A DNA stretch of 64,000 bases from Bettongia penicillata ogilbyi (lineage: Eukaryota; Chordata; Mammalia; Diprotodontia; Potoroidae). The DNA lies in the NCBI GenBank assembly GCA_023548195.1, contig JAJHZJ010000694.1, positions 2,418,001 through 2,482,000 on the forward strand, written 5' to 3'. Each line of letters starts with the position of its first letter. Position 1 is the stretch's first letter. Of this stretch, positions 22,740 to 32,884 are shown in pieces. The notes beneath the pieces are model-generated. The model was not told where the DNA came from. It saw only the letters and a program-made list of their open reading frames with translations, and ran no database searches. The translations under genes were made by a program, and so were the position numbers.

Positions 22740-24010
22740 GAGTAAAGGCACTAACAACATTAAGGAGACTGGGAAATGCTTTTTTCAGAAAGTAGGACTT
22801 TAGCTGAGATTTGAAGAAAGCTAAGGAAGGTGGTAGATAATGGGGGCAATTCCTGGCATGGGAGATAGCCAGTAAAAAAGCATGGCGCTGATGGGAGTGA
22901 AGATTTTATATTTGGCCAATGAAGTTAATAGAATAATGGGCTGATAAAGTCAGACCTGTACTTTAGAAAAACTGTTGTGATAGCTTAGTAGGCAATGGAC
23001 TGAATTGGACAGAGACTTGAGTCAGGGAGACCAACCAGAAGCCCACTGCAATAGGCCAAGTCCAGAGAAGTGATGAGGTCATGGCCTAGGGTGGTGCTAG
23101 TGTCAGAGGGGCTTTACATAAGAAATGTTGCAAAGGCAAAATCACCAGGACTTGGTAGTAAATTGGATGTAAAGGATGAGATGAAGTAAGGGGTTAAGAA
23201 TGACCCCTAGGTTGACAGCCTACATGACTGAGAAAATGGTAGTACCCTCAACAGTAAGAGGGAAGTTCAGAAGAGCAATGAGTTCAGCTTTGGACACATT
23301 GAGTTTAGATGTCTATTACATGTCCAGTTTGAAATATCCAATAAACATCTGGAGATATGAGACTGAAAAACAGGAGAAAAGTTAGGACTGGATAAATAGA
23401 TCTGAGAATCATTTGCATAGAACTAATAGCTGAATCCACGGCAGTTGATGAGATCATCATATGAAACTGTATAGAAGAAGAAGAGAAGGTAGCCCAGGAC
23501 AGACCCTTGGAGGATATCCACAAAGGGCTCACCCTGGAGGAAGATCTAGCAAAGGGGACTGAGGAGTGATCAGACAAGTAGGAGGAGATTCAGGGGCTAG
23601 TAGTGTCAAGGAAAGGTAGAGAAGACTACATCAGAGAAGGGGGTGATCAACAGCGTCAAGTGCTGTTGAGTGATCAAGAAGAATGAGGATTGAGGAAAGG
23701 CCATTAGATCTGCCATTTACCAGAGATGACTTGTACATTTGAAGAGAGCTTTTTCAGATGAATAATGAGATCAGAAGTCAGACTACAGAAAGTTAAAAGA
23801 GAGTGAGAAGAAAGTGGAGACACTGATTGTTGAAAGCTTTCTGAAGGAGCTTTTGAAAGGAGAGATGGAGGATTATAATTAATTGACAAGGATGGAAGGT
23901 TTTTCTGAATATGGGGGAAATGTAGACTATTGGTAGGCAGCCTGGAAGGAGCCACTAGATAGAGATTGAAGACTAGCGAGTGATAGGGATGACAGAAAAT
24001 TCAAATAGCC
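22740..24010 (-). mobile_element. L2 LINE with reverse transcriptase remnant (antisense)
   Basis: About 1.27 kb of antisense L2 running from near the 3' end into ORF2. On the minus strand 23643-23669 reads STALDAVDH, the decayed counterpart of the L2 reverse transcriptase motif AFDTVDH. Nearby pieces resemble the GVPQGSVLGP block (about 23490-23520) and downstream ORF2 (23200-23385). Many stops and frameshifts are present. It is one of the two longest antisense L2 copies in the window. Confidence 0.88.
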
Positions 24011-24214
24011 ATTAGCATTTTGGATTAAAACAACACATTAGCCAGAAATGGTATCCCTACTCTGGATTCACTATGGGTGTTGTCTCCATAATGATCAGAT
24101 TTTTTTGTTTTTGTTTGTGGGTTTGGTTTTCTTTTTTGGTCAAAATGTAAATTGATCTATTATTGGGGTAGCAGTGGGGGAGAAGGGGAAGTTAGAGAGG
24201 TTGGCCATCAAGCT
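24011..24214. other. Short unassigned stretch with T-rich patch
   Basis: GT/T-rich sequence at about 24100-24140. No repeat recognised. Confidence 0.4.
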
Positions 24215-24665
24215 CAGTTAAAACCTCTCAGTCTAGCCCCAGCCTACCTTTCTAGGTTTATTCCATAGGTCTCCCCTTTTCACATGCTAAATCTTCTTGC
24301 CAAAATGACCCTTTTTTGTAGGGACTTTTCATCTCCTGCCTCTATATCTTTGCAAAGGCTGTCCCCCCATAACAGGAATGCATTTCTTCTTTAGTTCTTC
24401 CTCTTAGAATCTCTGGTTTCTTTCTAGGGCAAGCTCAAATGCCACCTCCTACAGAGGGTCTATTTTGATCTCTTAGGTGCTAACCCCTAATCCCATCCCA
24501 CCCCAACGAATTCTTTTGTATTTACTTTGTGCATATTTTGTATTGACTTAACTGTATAGAATGTTAGCTCCTTGGCTGCAAAGATGGTTTCATTTTTGTC
24601 TTTCTACCTTAGCACCTACTACAGTACCTGGTGCAAAGTAGGCCCTTCATGTTTCTTAAGTGAAA
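24215..24665 (+). repeat. L2 3' region (sense)
   Basis: CAGCCTACCTTTCTAGG, GCAAGCTCAAATGCCACCTCC, GTATAGAATGTTAGCTCCTTG, and the end TACCTGGTGCAAAGTAGGC. Confidence 0.88.
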
Positions 24666-24667
24666 GG

Positions 24668-24780
24668 GTATGTAATGTATTGGCTAAAGTGCTAGACCTA
24701 GAGGCAAATAGATTCAAATCCCAATTGAGATATTTTCCTAATGAGTGACTTTGGGCAAGTCATATAGCATAGTGCTCTGT
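24668..24780 (+). repeat. MIR-type SINE fragment
   Basis: AATGTATTGGCTAAAGTGCT, GATTCAAATCCCAATTG, GACTTTGGGCAAGTCAT. Confidence 0.65.
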
Positions 24781-24827
24781 TTTAATCCAAAATGCTACTG
24801 CTAGTAGAATCCTCTATCATCTCCTGT

Positions 24828-25068
24828 TATTGTTCAGTCATGTCTTTATTACCCCATTTGGAGTTTTCTTGGCAAAGAGACTAGAGTGGTTTGCCATTTC
24901 CTTCTCCAGTTCATTTTGCAGATGAAGAAACTGGAGCAAACAAAGTTAAATGACTTCTCTAGGGTCACTCAGCTAGTAAGTGTCTGAGGCCAGATTTGAA
25001 CTCATGAAGATGAGTCTTCCTGATTCCAAGGCCAATACTCTATTCATTGCCAACTCTCTCACTCATCT
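24828..25068 (-). repeat. Marsupial CORE-SINE (antisense), full length
   Basis: Antisense order: 3' tail with GTTATTGTTCAGTCATG and GTTTTCTTGGCAAAGA, core (CAGATGAAGAAACTGGAGCA, CACTCAGCTAGTAAGTGTCT), B-box region (CAGATTTGAACTCATGAAG) and head. Related copies are at 43700-43955, 47956-48208 and 58938-59162. Confidence 0.88.
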
Positions 25069-25294
25069 TCCATCTCTCTCTATCTACTGGCTACATCCTG
25101 ACTCTCTACAAGCAGTTATGTTTACCTCATAATCAAAAATTAATCAGCTGGAATTTTTAGCCTCTAAGTTTTCTTAAACTGTAATTCTATGGTCTTATGA
25201 ATGAACTGGATGTTTAGAGACTTGTGCATAAAACTTACAAATGGCCATTTTTTTCCTGCTTCTTTAAGGAATGGAAAGAGATCAGTTAAAGAAA

Positions 25295-25430
25295 TTAAGC
25301 ATTGTAGAAGCTGGGGGATACAAAAGAAGGCATAGGCAATGCCCTCAAGTTGTCTGCTATCTCATAAAAGGAAAAAGGCTTGCATATATGGAATTATTAG
25401 CAAGGAATATGACATGTTATCAAGTGTTTA
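25295..25430 (-). repeat. L2-like 3' segment (antisense), near-duplicate of 28665-28800
   Basis: GGGGGATACAAAAGAAGGCA and GCCCTCAAGTTGTCTGC look like antisense L2. 25375-25402 is identical over 28 bases to 28736-28763. Confidence 0.6.
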
Positions 25431-25431
25431 G

Positions 25432-25624
25432 AGGCAGGTAGGTAGTATGGTGGATAGAGGGCTGGGTCTGGAATCGGAAAGACCTGAGTTCAAATCCAGC
25501 CTCAGACACTTCTAGCTGTGAGATCATAGTTGTCACTTAAACCTGTTGGCCTCAGTTTCCTCAAATGTAAAATGGAGATAATAACAACACCTACCTCCCA
25601 AGGTTGTTGTGAGGGTCCAACTGG
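25432..25624 (+). repeat. CORE-SINE (MAR1-like)
   Basis: GGATAGAGGGCTGGGTCTGG, CTGAGTTCAAATCCAGCC, CTCAGTTTCCTCAAATG, CCAAGGTTGTTGTGAGGGTC. It abuts the RTE-like LINE 3' end. Confidence 0.87.
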
Positions 25625-25627
25625 TGG

Positions 25628-26760
25628 TTATTATCCTTCATTCTCAAAGAGGACCAAAATGACACCTCTATGTTAGAGTCAAGTTATAATGCGTCCAGCT
25701 GTGGCTGATCAGATGACGCTCCGCCCCAAGTTGGACACAAATAGTCCGTGTGAACATTTGGGGTGGATTCTCTAAATTTGTGTTAATTGCGTTTCTTTTG
25801 AGTTGCTTCAATTCTGCTTTACTCATAGGTTCCAGCACCTCCTCTGATGCTGAGTGATCTTATGCCAGTGTCTCCCACGTCATACAATCAATTCCAAAGT
25901 TCTTAAGATTGACCTTGAGGGCATCCTTGTATCCCCTCTTCTGACCACCATGTGAGCACTTGTGTGAATTTTCCATTAAATAGCCTTTTAGGCAAGCCTA
26001 CATTTGACATTTGAACAATGTGGCCAGCCCACTGTGGTTGTGCTCTCTGCAGCAGAATTTGAGCGTTTGGCAGTTTAGTTTGAGAAAGAACCTCAGTCTC
26101 TTTGCCCTGCTAGGTGATCTTTCGAATCTTCTTGACAGTTCAAATGGAAGTGACTCAGTTCCCTGGCATGGCACTCGTATACTGGCCAGGTGTCACAGGC
26201 ATGCAACAATAAGGTCAGTACAATGGCTCAGTAGACGTTCATTTGGTAGTGATTCTAACGTCTCTTCTCTCCCACACTTTCCTTCAGAGTCATCCAAACA
26301 CTGAGCAACCTCATTGTCAATATATATATTCCTAGAAAGTATACTGCAAAGGTAAGCACACTTATTCACACCATTCAAAACTTCTCCATTTGCTGTAATC
26401 AATGACCCCACGTATGAATGGTGTGGGTACTGATGGATCACCTGTGTTTTCTTAGTGTTAATTGCTAAGCCAAAATTAGCACAAGAAGCGGAGAAAAGAT
26501 TCATACTTTGCTGCATTTCAGCTTCAGAGGCTGCATTGAGTGTGCAACCATCTGCAAACAGAAAATCATGCACAAACCCTTCACTTTGGTATTGGCTTGT
26601 AGCCTTTTCAAGTTGAGAAAGTTACCATCAGTGTAGTAGCTGACCTTGATGCCACGTTCATCCTCACTGAAAACATTTGACAACATGGCTGAAAACATCA
26701 TGCTAAAAAGCATAGGAGCATGCAGACAGTTGTATGAAGGCAGCTAGTCAGGGATATAAG
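25628..26760 (-). mobile_element. RTE-like non-LTR retrotransposon, 3' half (antisense)
   Basis: Minus-strand frame 26193-26573 reads as the reverse transcriptase C-terminal part. It has FADGCTLNAASEAEMQQSM where functional relatives have a catalytic (Y/F)ADD, then FGLAINTKKTQVI and YLCSILSRNIYIDNEV. The second catalytic Asp is Gly, and stops or frameshifts follow, so it is inactive. The last 50 bases (25628-25680) read on the minus strand as GGTCCTCTTTGAGAATGAAG, the same sequence found at the 3' end of the RTE-tailed SINEs in this window. The clade name is inferred; the RT family is secure. Confidence 0.8.
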
Positions 26761-26896
26761 AGTTGAGAGAAGATAGAGAACAGTGATGACCAAAGGCTCC
26801 TTATGTGTCCAGGGCTTTTCTTCCTGCTTTCCCACCTGAAGTGGAAAACCATAGGTTTAGATTTTTTCCATATGATCTTTCTTTTAAAAAAAGGAT

Positions 26897-27024
26897 AAAG
26901 AAAGGAAGGAAGGAAAGAAGGAAGGAAGGAAGGAAGGAAGGAAGGAAGGAAGGAAGGAAGGAAGGAAGGAAGGAAGGAAAGAAGAGTGAAAGGAAGCATG
27001 AAAGAAAAAAAGAAGAAAAAGAAA
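26897..27024. repeat. (GAAG)n microsatellite
   Basis: A long AGGA/GAAG tetranucleotide array, nearly perfect at about 26915-26980 and degraded at both ends. It makes Lys/Gly/Arg pseudo-ORFs. Confidence 0.96.
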
Positions 27025-28184
27025 GGAAAGACTTATTTATGAATTAGAAACTTTTTATGTCTTGGATTTTTCTTTATATTCACAGTAGCTACTATGTAAC
27101 TATGGAACCCTCCTTTTTCACTAAGAAAAACAGCAAAACCAACAGCTGTAACTGTTTCTGAAATTATACTCAACAGCACAAATTTAGGATTAGTCTACCC
27201 CATCTTCTTTAGATGCTCTTAAATTCACTGGGTGAACCCTATTTATGAATATGCATTGACTCTTCTCTGTGTCCAATGCTGATTGGTCTGCTCCCACCTC
27301 TCCCTTACACTGAGGCAGATTTTGCCTCAATCTATGCAAAAGTAACAAGAAGTTAGAACTGTCTGAGTATGAAGTGGATTGCCTAAGAAAGGAATGAGCT
27401 GCCTGTCATGTGAGGTTTTTGAATAGAAACCAGCGAATCCCTTATTGATGATTTGTTGAGAGGTTTTATGCTTTGGATAAGAGTTAAACTGAGTATCCTC
27501 TAAGGTCCTTTTCAACTCCAGGATTCTGATTCTGTGCCCATCCTTGTTAAACACACACCCTAATCTCTGGTGAACTTTACGTCTGAATTATAAGCCCAAA
27601 GGACCTGTGCTTCATCCTTTGGTCTTAATCAGCCCATCCTCAAAGATGCAGAAATGATGACAACATTCAACCTCTCTGCCTGTCTTCGCTCTGCCAGCTG
27701 TCAATTATCCAGATCTGAATGACTACTTTGCAGATTATTCAGACTTCGTTCCATCTTCTTTCTTTCTGCTGCCTGGCTGGGCTTCATCGCTGATGAATGT
27801 CTCTTTCGTGCAGGGAGGGAGAGTAGGGGAAAGGTGATGAAATCCAGACCAGCTGATCTGGTTTGTTGGTAGTAGCTTGGGAGAGAGATCTGGCAGGGGA
27901 GGAGGTTAAAGTTGTTGGCTAGAATGAGGTTTGGGGGTTATCGAGAGATTTCAATAATCCATCCTCTCCCTGTCTCCCACAGATAATCAAGAGAGTTGGC
28001 TAGAGGTGCTAATCTTCACAAAACACAGCCAAGGAGCTATCACTGTGGCAGAATCCCAGACCTTTCCTGCATCTGCTCAATCCCTTTCTTCTGAAATGGT
28101 TCCCTGGGCCAGAGGATCATTTGGCTAACTGTCAACATGTCAGTTACCCATTGTCATTTCTGTTCATAGCAAGCCCTGCAGAGC
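27025..28184. other. 1.1 kb without a recognised gene or repeat
   Basis: Unique-looking DNA. The 27590-27800 stretch is repeat-free and could be a conserved noncoding element, but this is a guess. Confidence 0.35.
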
Positions 28185-28300
28185 ATTATAGGACTGAGAA
28201 ATGGAAGGGCCATTAGAGATCGATCATCTAATCCAATGACCTCATTTTACAGATGAGGAAACTGAGGCCCACAAAGGGAAAGGGACTTTTTTCCCTTCAA
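28185..28300 (-). repeat. MIR3 (antisense)
   Basis: GAAATGGAAGGGCCATTAGAG, ATCCAATGACCTCATTTTAC, AGATGAGGAAACTGAGGCCC. Confidence 0.88.
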
Positions 28301-28424
28301 CTCTAAATCCTATGATCTGAAGTCACATATGTGTATACATAGCAGAGAAAGGTTCTGATCTCATTTCCTGATTCCTGATTACAATTCAAGGTTCTTTTCC
28401 ACTAGCCCATAATGCATGTTACAA

Positions 28425-28620
28425 ATAATAATAGCTCCCATTAATAGAGTGCCTAAAACATTATTGAGAGGTAGATGGGACAGATGTATTCACTCTCATT
28501 TTACAGATGAGGTAACTGAGCACCTTAGAAGCTAAATCGCTTGTCCATAGTCCCGGAGCTGGGACTTCAAAATCATTCTTCTCACTCTAAATCCAACATT
28601 CTTTCCACACTGCCTGTGAG
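28425..28620 (-). repeat. MIR/CORE-SINE (antisense)
   Basis: AATAATAGCTCCCATTAATA, CATTTTACAGATGAGGTAAC, CTTGTCCATAGTCCCGGAGC. Confidence 0.8.
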
Positions 28621-28664
28621 GCACACAGCCATCTGTGCAAGGACATTTCAAGAACAAAAGGAAA

Positions 28665-28800
28665 TGGGGGACCCATCATAAGTAGAAGTTCCTGGCGATG
28701 CCCTCCAGTTGTCTAGCATCTTGCCAGGAAAAAAAAAGGCTTGCATATATGGAATTATTAGCATTGAAGATGGTATGCCATCAAGTGTCAGATTGTATGG
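28665..28800 (-). repeat. L2-like segment (antisense), near-duplicate of 25295-25430
   Basis: GATGCCCTCCAGTTGTCTAG, then AAGGCTTGCATATATGGAAT and the rest of a 28-base identity with 25375-25402, then ATGCCATCAAGTGTC. Confidence 0.6.
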
Positions 28801-29061
28801 GGCATAGTCAGGTCTGTAGGAGATCAGGCAGGGGAAAAATCACTAAGGTCCAGATGCTCCTTCTGTGCATCTTGAGGGTGTGGGGGAGGAACAACTTCTC
28901 AAAAAAAATGTTGATGCATTTTGCTTTTTGTCCTTAAGTTTTTCTCATATCCCTGTCCCAGAGAGAATTCTCTGTACCCTACCACAGTACTCCCTAATAA
29001 CTCCATAATGCCTAAGGTTTGTTTAATCTGTCATCTCATGTTAAGAAATAAGCCCTGAACT

Positions 29062-29140
29062 TGATTCTATAAGCATTTATTAAGCACCTACTGTATGTCA
29101 GGCACTGTACTAGGTGCTAAGAACACAACAAGGAAAATAG
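29062..29140 (-). repeat. L2 3' end (antisense)
   Basis: AAGCATTTATTAAGCACCTA, CAGGCACTGTACTAGGTGCT. Confidence 0.85.
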
Positions 29141-29264
29141 AATATATTGCAATGCAATTACCTCCAAGGATAGGTGATTCAGTGACTTAAATTCATGGAT
29201 GTCATAGTCTTTCCTGATAGGAAGCTCTGACACAGGTGGAAGAAATGCATTATTGCTTATGGTC

Positions 29265-29700
29265 AGTCAATCAAGAAACATTGATCAAATATTATATGCC
29301 AGACATAGCTAAATGCTAGAGATACAAGAAAAAGTAAAAGCACTGTCCCTATTCTCAAAGAGTTCACATTCTAATGAAGGAGACCACATATGAGTAATAA
29401 AGTGTGTACAAAATATGAGTGTACATGTCTGTATGCATATATGTATACAAATAGTTTTGTTGAAAGGTAGTTTCATAGGGCAAGGCGTTAGCAGCTGTAT
29501 AGAGGCATTCTGAAGGAAGCCTGGAAATCTAATAGATGGAAATGAGGAAGGAAAATATTCCAGGCCAGGCCAGCCAGTGTTAAAGCATGGAGATGGGAGA
29601 TAGGGAATATCCAAGTGGTATTAAGGGAGAGAACATGAACACTAGGCAGATTAGATCAGGTAGAAAGGATATACAGAGAGAAGGGGATCCTAGAAGATGA
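29265..29700 (-). repeat. L2 3' region (antisense)
   Basis: A separate L2 copy: TATTATATGCCAGACATAGC, CTCAAAGAGTTCACATTCTA, CTGAAGGAAGCCTGGAAATC, TATTCCAGGCCAGGCCAGCC. Confidence 0.85.
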
Positions 29701-29764
29701 ATACCCCAGAATTAAAAGTTTTGCTTCCCACTCAGCTCTATTGCCTTCCCCTCTGGGTTACCTT

Positions 29765-29972
29765 TCGTGTGTTCATCCTTCATTACTGAAGAAGACCATG
29801 CCATCAGAGAAATGATGACATGACTTGCACTTGACTTTGTTTTGAGTGAGGGAGGGCTGTGCAGGTCACCAACCTCCCTTGTCCTCCAGATGACTGGAGA
29901 TGACCCAGGATGAAGCAATTGGGGTTAAGTGACTTGCCCAAGGTCACATAGCTAGTGAGTGTCAAGTGTCAT
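29765..29972 (-). repeat. Composite CORE-SINE with RTE-like tail (antisense, 5'-truncated)
   Basis: Antisense order: tail (CATCCTTCATTACTGAAGAA, CCATGCCATCAGAGAAATGA), body (GGAGGGCTGTGCAGGTCACC), then core (GGGTTAAGTGACTTGCCCA, AAGGTCACATAGCTAGTGAG). The tRNA-like head is missing. It lies against the older SINE split at 30081. Confidence 0.8.
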
Positions 29973-30081
29973 AAGGGAGGGCTGTGTAAAGTCACCAGTC
30001 TCACTCTCTTATCTGGAGTCATCTGGGTTCAGGACGACTGAAAATGACCATGGTTGCAGTGGGAGAACTTGGTTTTTTTTT
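29973..30081 (-). repeat. RTE-tailed SINE, left half (split by HAL1)
   Basis: Antisense SINE body (GGGAGGGCTGTGTAAAGTCA, then GGTTGCAGTGGGAGAACTTGG). The same element resumes at 32869 after the HAL1. The last bases (30064-30080) form the left target-site duplication. Confidence 0.8.
30064..30080. repeat. Target-site duplication, left copy (HAL1)
   Basis: AGAACTTGG followed by eight T. It matches 32869-32884 except for one extra G and tract length. Confidence 0.8.
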
Positions 30082-30110
30082 GTTTGATGGTTGTTTTTGT
30101 AGGAGGTGAG
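30082..30110 (-). other. 29-nt non-HAL1 segment between poly(A) and duplication
   Basis: A short unique segment lies between the HAL1 A tail (T run from 30112) and the target-site duplication. It could be a small 3' transduction or filler sequence from insertion. Confidence 0.5.
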
Positions 30111-31096
30111 ATTTTTTTTTTTTATTTAGTTAAATTTATTTATTTAATTTTTTACATTCATTTTCACAAAATTTTGGGTTCCAAATTTTCTCCACATTTT
30201 TCCCCTCCCCCCCACCCCAATACACCAAACATTCTACTTTCCCCTATCACCAATCTGCCCTCTCTTCTATCATCCCTCCCTTCCCTTGTCCCCATTTTCT
30301 CTTTTGTTTTGTAGGGCCAGATAACTTTCTATTCCCCATTACCTGTATTTCTTATTTCCTAATAGCAAGAACAATACTCAACAGTTGTTCCTAAAACTTT
30401 GAGCTCCAAATTCTCCCCATCCCTCCCTCCCCACCCATTCCCTTTGGGAAGGCAGGCAATTCAATATAGGCCATATCTGTGTAGTTTTGCAAATGACTTC
30501 AATAATAGTCGTGTTGTGTAAGACTAACTGTATTTCCCTCCATCCTATCCTGCCCCCCATTGCTTCTATTCTCTCTTTTGATCCTGTCCCTCCCCAAGAA
30601 TGTTGATTTCAAATTGCTCCCTCCTCCTATTGCCCTCCCTTCCATCATCCCCCCTACTCTGCTTATCCTCTTCTCCCCCACTTACTGTTGTAAGATAGGT
30701 TTTCATACGAAAATGAGTGTGCATTTTATTCCTTCCTTTAGTCAGATGTGACGACAGTAAACATCATATTTTTCTCTCAGCTCCCTTCATTTGCCCTCCA
30801 CTAAAAAGTCTCCTACCTGCCTCTTCTATGAGAGATAATTTGGCCCATTCCATTTCCCTCACTGCTTAACTTCATTTTTTTTAAGATATGATCCCATTCT
30901 ATTCAATTCACTCTGTGATCTCTGTCTCTGTGTATGCATGCACGTATATGTGTGTGCATGTAATCCCACCAGCTACCCATATATTGAAAAGTTTTAAGAG
31001 TTACACATATTGTCTTTCCATGTAGGAATGTAAACAGTTCACCTTTGGTAAGTCCCTTATGACTTCTCTTTACTATTTACTTTTTCATGCTTCTTC

Positions 31097-32194
31097 TCAT
31101 TCTTGTGTTTGAAAGTCAAATTTTCTTTTCAGCTCTGGTCTTTTCATCAAGAAGGCTTGAAAGTCCTCTGTTTCATTGAAAGACCATATTTTCCCCTGAA
31201 GTATTATACTCAATTTTGCTGGGTAGGTGATTCATGGTTTGAGTCCTAGTTCCTTTGACTTCTGGAATATCCTATTCCATGCCCTTCGATCCCTTAATGT
31301 AGAAGCTGCTAGATCTTGTGTTATCCTGATTGTATTTCCACAATACTGGAATGATTTCTTTCTAACTACTTGCAATATTGTCTCCTTGACCTGGGAATTC
31401 TGGAATTTGGCCAGTGTTCCTAGGAGTTTCTCTTTCTGGATGTCTTTCAGGTGGTGATTGGTGGATTCCTTGAGTACTTATTTTGCCCTCTGGTTCTAGA
31501 ATATCAGGGCAGCTTTCCTTGATAATTTCATGAAAGATGATGTCTAGACTTTTTTTTTTGGTCATGGCTTTCAGGTAGTCCCATGATTTTTAAGTTGTCT
31601 CTCTTGGATCTATTTTCCAGGTCAGTTGTTTTCAATGAGATATTTCACATTCTCTTCCATTTTTTCATTCTTTTGGTTTTGTTTTCTGATTTCTTGGTTT
31701 CTCAGAAAGTCATTAGCCTCCATCTGTTCCATTCTAATTTTGAGAGAACTATTTTCTTCAGTGAGCTTTTGAACCTCCTTTTCCATTTGGCTAATTCTAC
31801 TTTTGAAAGCATTCTTCTCCTCATTGGCTTTTTGAACCTCTTTTGCCAATTGAGTTAGCCTATTTTTCAAGGTGTTATTTTCTTCAGCATTTTTTTGGGC
31901 CTCCTTTAGCAAGGTGCTGACCTGCTTTTCATGCTTTTGTTGCATCTCTCTCATTTCTCTTCCCATTTTTTCCTTCACTTCTCTCACTTGATTTTCAAAA
32001 TCCTTTTTGAGCTCTTCCATGGCCTGAGCCCATTGAATATTTATTTTGGATGTTTGGGATACAGAAGCCTTGACTTCTATGTCTTTCCTTAATGGTAAGC
32101 ATTGTTCTTCCTCATCAGAAAAGAAGGGAGGAGATATCTGTTCACCAAGAAAGTAACCTTCTATGGTCTTATTTTTTTTCCCTTTTCTGGGCAT
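31097..32194 (-). pseudogene. HAL1 ORF1 (L1 ORF1p-like RNA-binding protein), frameshifted
   Basis: ORF1p-type proteins bind element RNA as coiled-coil trimers and act as nucleic-acid chaperones. The first 190 codons (32194-31622) are open. A short N-terminus (MPRKGKKNKTIEGYFLGEQ) precedes a long heptad-repeat coiled coil from about residue 50 to 165 (EELKKDFENQ, LAKEVQKANEEKNAF, MEKEVQKLTEENSSL). The frame breaks at about 31622 in an A-rich run. The RNA-recognition part resumes in another frame (IIFHEIIKESCPDILEPEG, 31362-31565). A further shifted stretch matches the C-terminal domain (AKLSIIL-type, near 31215) and the end matches FDFQTQE, then stop at 31097. It starts at the first ATG downstream of the 5'UTR. 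A slip in one A run is the main lesion of the N-terminal part. Confidence 0.85.
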
Positions 32195-32868
32195 TTTCCC
32201 AGCCAGTTACTTGACTTCTGAGATTCCTCTCCACCCCTGCTTTGCCTCCAAATCCACCCAGCTAGTGCTTGGGGTCTGAAATTCAAATGCTGCTTCCCAG
32301 CCTCAGGCTTTCAGCAGGGTCAAGGCTGCTATTCAGTGTGAGATTAAGTTCAGGTGCTCAGGTTGGGGTGGGGCCACCACACAGGGCTCAGTTCCCTCAG
32401 GGGGTTTATGTGGAGACCTTCAATAACAGATTCAAGCTTCTGCCTGCTTTGGGAGCTCCTGTCTGTTGCTGCCTCTGTTGCTGCCTCCCAATGGGGCCTG
32501 AGTTATGGAGACACCCCGCTCCCCTCTCAGCCAGTCAAGCAGGCTCTCTCACTGACCTTTGGCATCTGTGGGTGGAGAGACCTGCGTGGCCACTGGAGAT
32601 TCTGTCCCTGAAGACTGCTCAGATCTGGTCCTTTTGGTGCCACATGGCCAATGCAGGGCTGGGCTCTGCTCCAGGTCCAGTATGTGATGGACCTTTGGTG
32701 TTGGTTTTTCAGGGCTCTCTGGAACAGAAATCACCTCCACTCTGTTTTTGTGTGGCTTCCACTGCTCCAGAATTTGTTGGGAGTTCTTCTTTACAGTTAT
32801 TTTATGGGTTGTGGGTTAGAAGCTTGCATATGTGAATCTTTCTACTCCGCCATCTTGGCTCCTCCCCC
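32195..32868 (-). promoter_or_regulatory. HAL1 5'UTR / presumed internal promoter with YY1-like site
   Basis: 674 bp upstream of ORF1 on the minus strand, GC-richer than its surroundings. The element's 5' end carries CCAAGATGGCGG (complement at 32848-32859), matching the YY1 core AAGATGGC. Human L1 uses a YY1 site at the same place to set its transcription start. Function here is inferred. Confidence 0.6.
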
Positions 32869-32884
32869 AGAACTTGTTTTTTTT
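32869..32884. repeat. Target-site duplication, right copy (HAL1)
   Basis: AGAACTTG followed by eight T, then AAGC. It pairs with 30064-30080. Confidence 0.8.

Larger units (their letters stand above)
30111..32868 (-). mobile_element. HAL1 (half-L1) element, almost full length (antisense)
   Basis: Minus-strand order: 5'UTR from 32868, ORF1 start codon at 32194, ORF1 to about 31097, 3'UTR of about 980 bp with G/A-rich blocks, and an A tail (T run at 30112-30124). There is no ORF2, as expected for HAL1, which must borrow reverse transcriptase in trans. It is bounded by a matching duplication at 30064-30080 and 32869-32884. The right copy ends TTTT then AAGC, matching the L1 endonuclease preference. 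The element splits an older antisense SINE. It is the best preserved mobile element here. Confidence 0.9.

Noticed and set aside
26748..27047. Lys/Gly/Arg-rich and Leu/Pro/Ser-rich ORFs
   Set aside because: They are translations of the (GAAG)n array.
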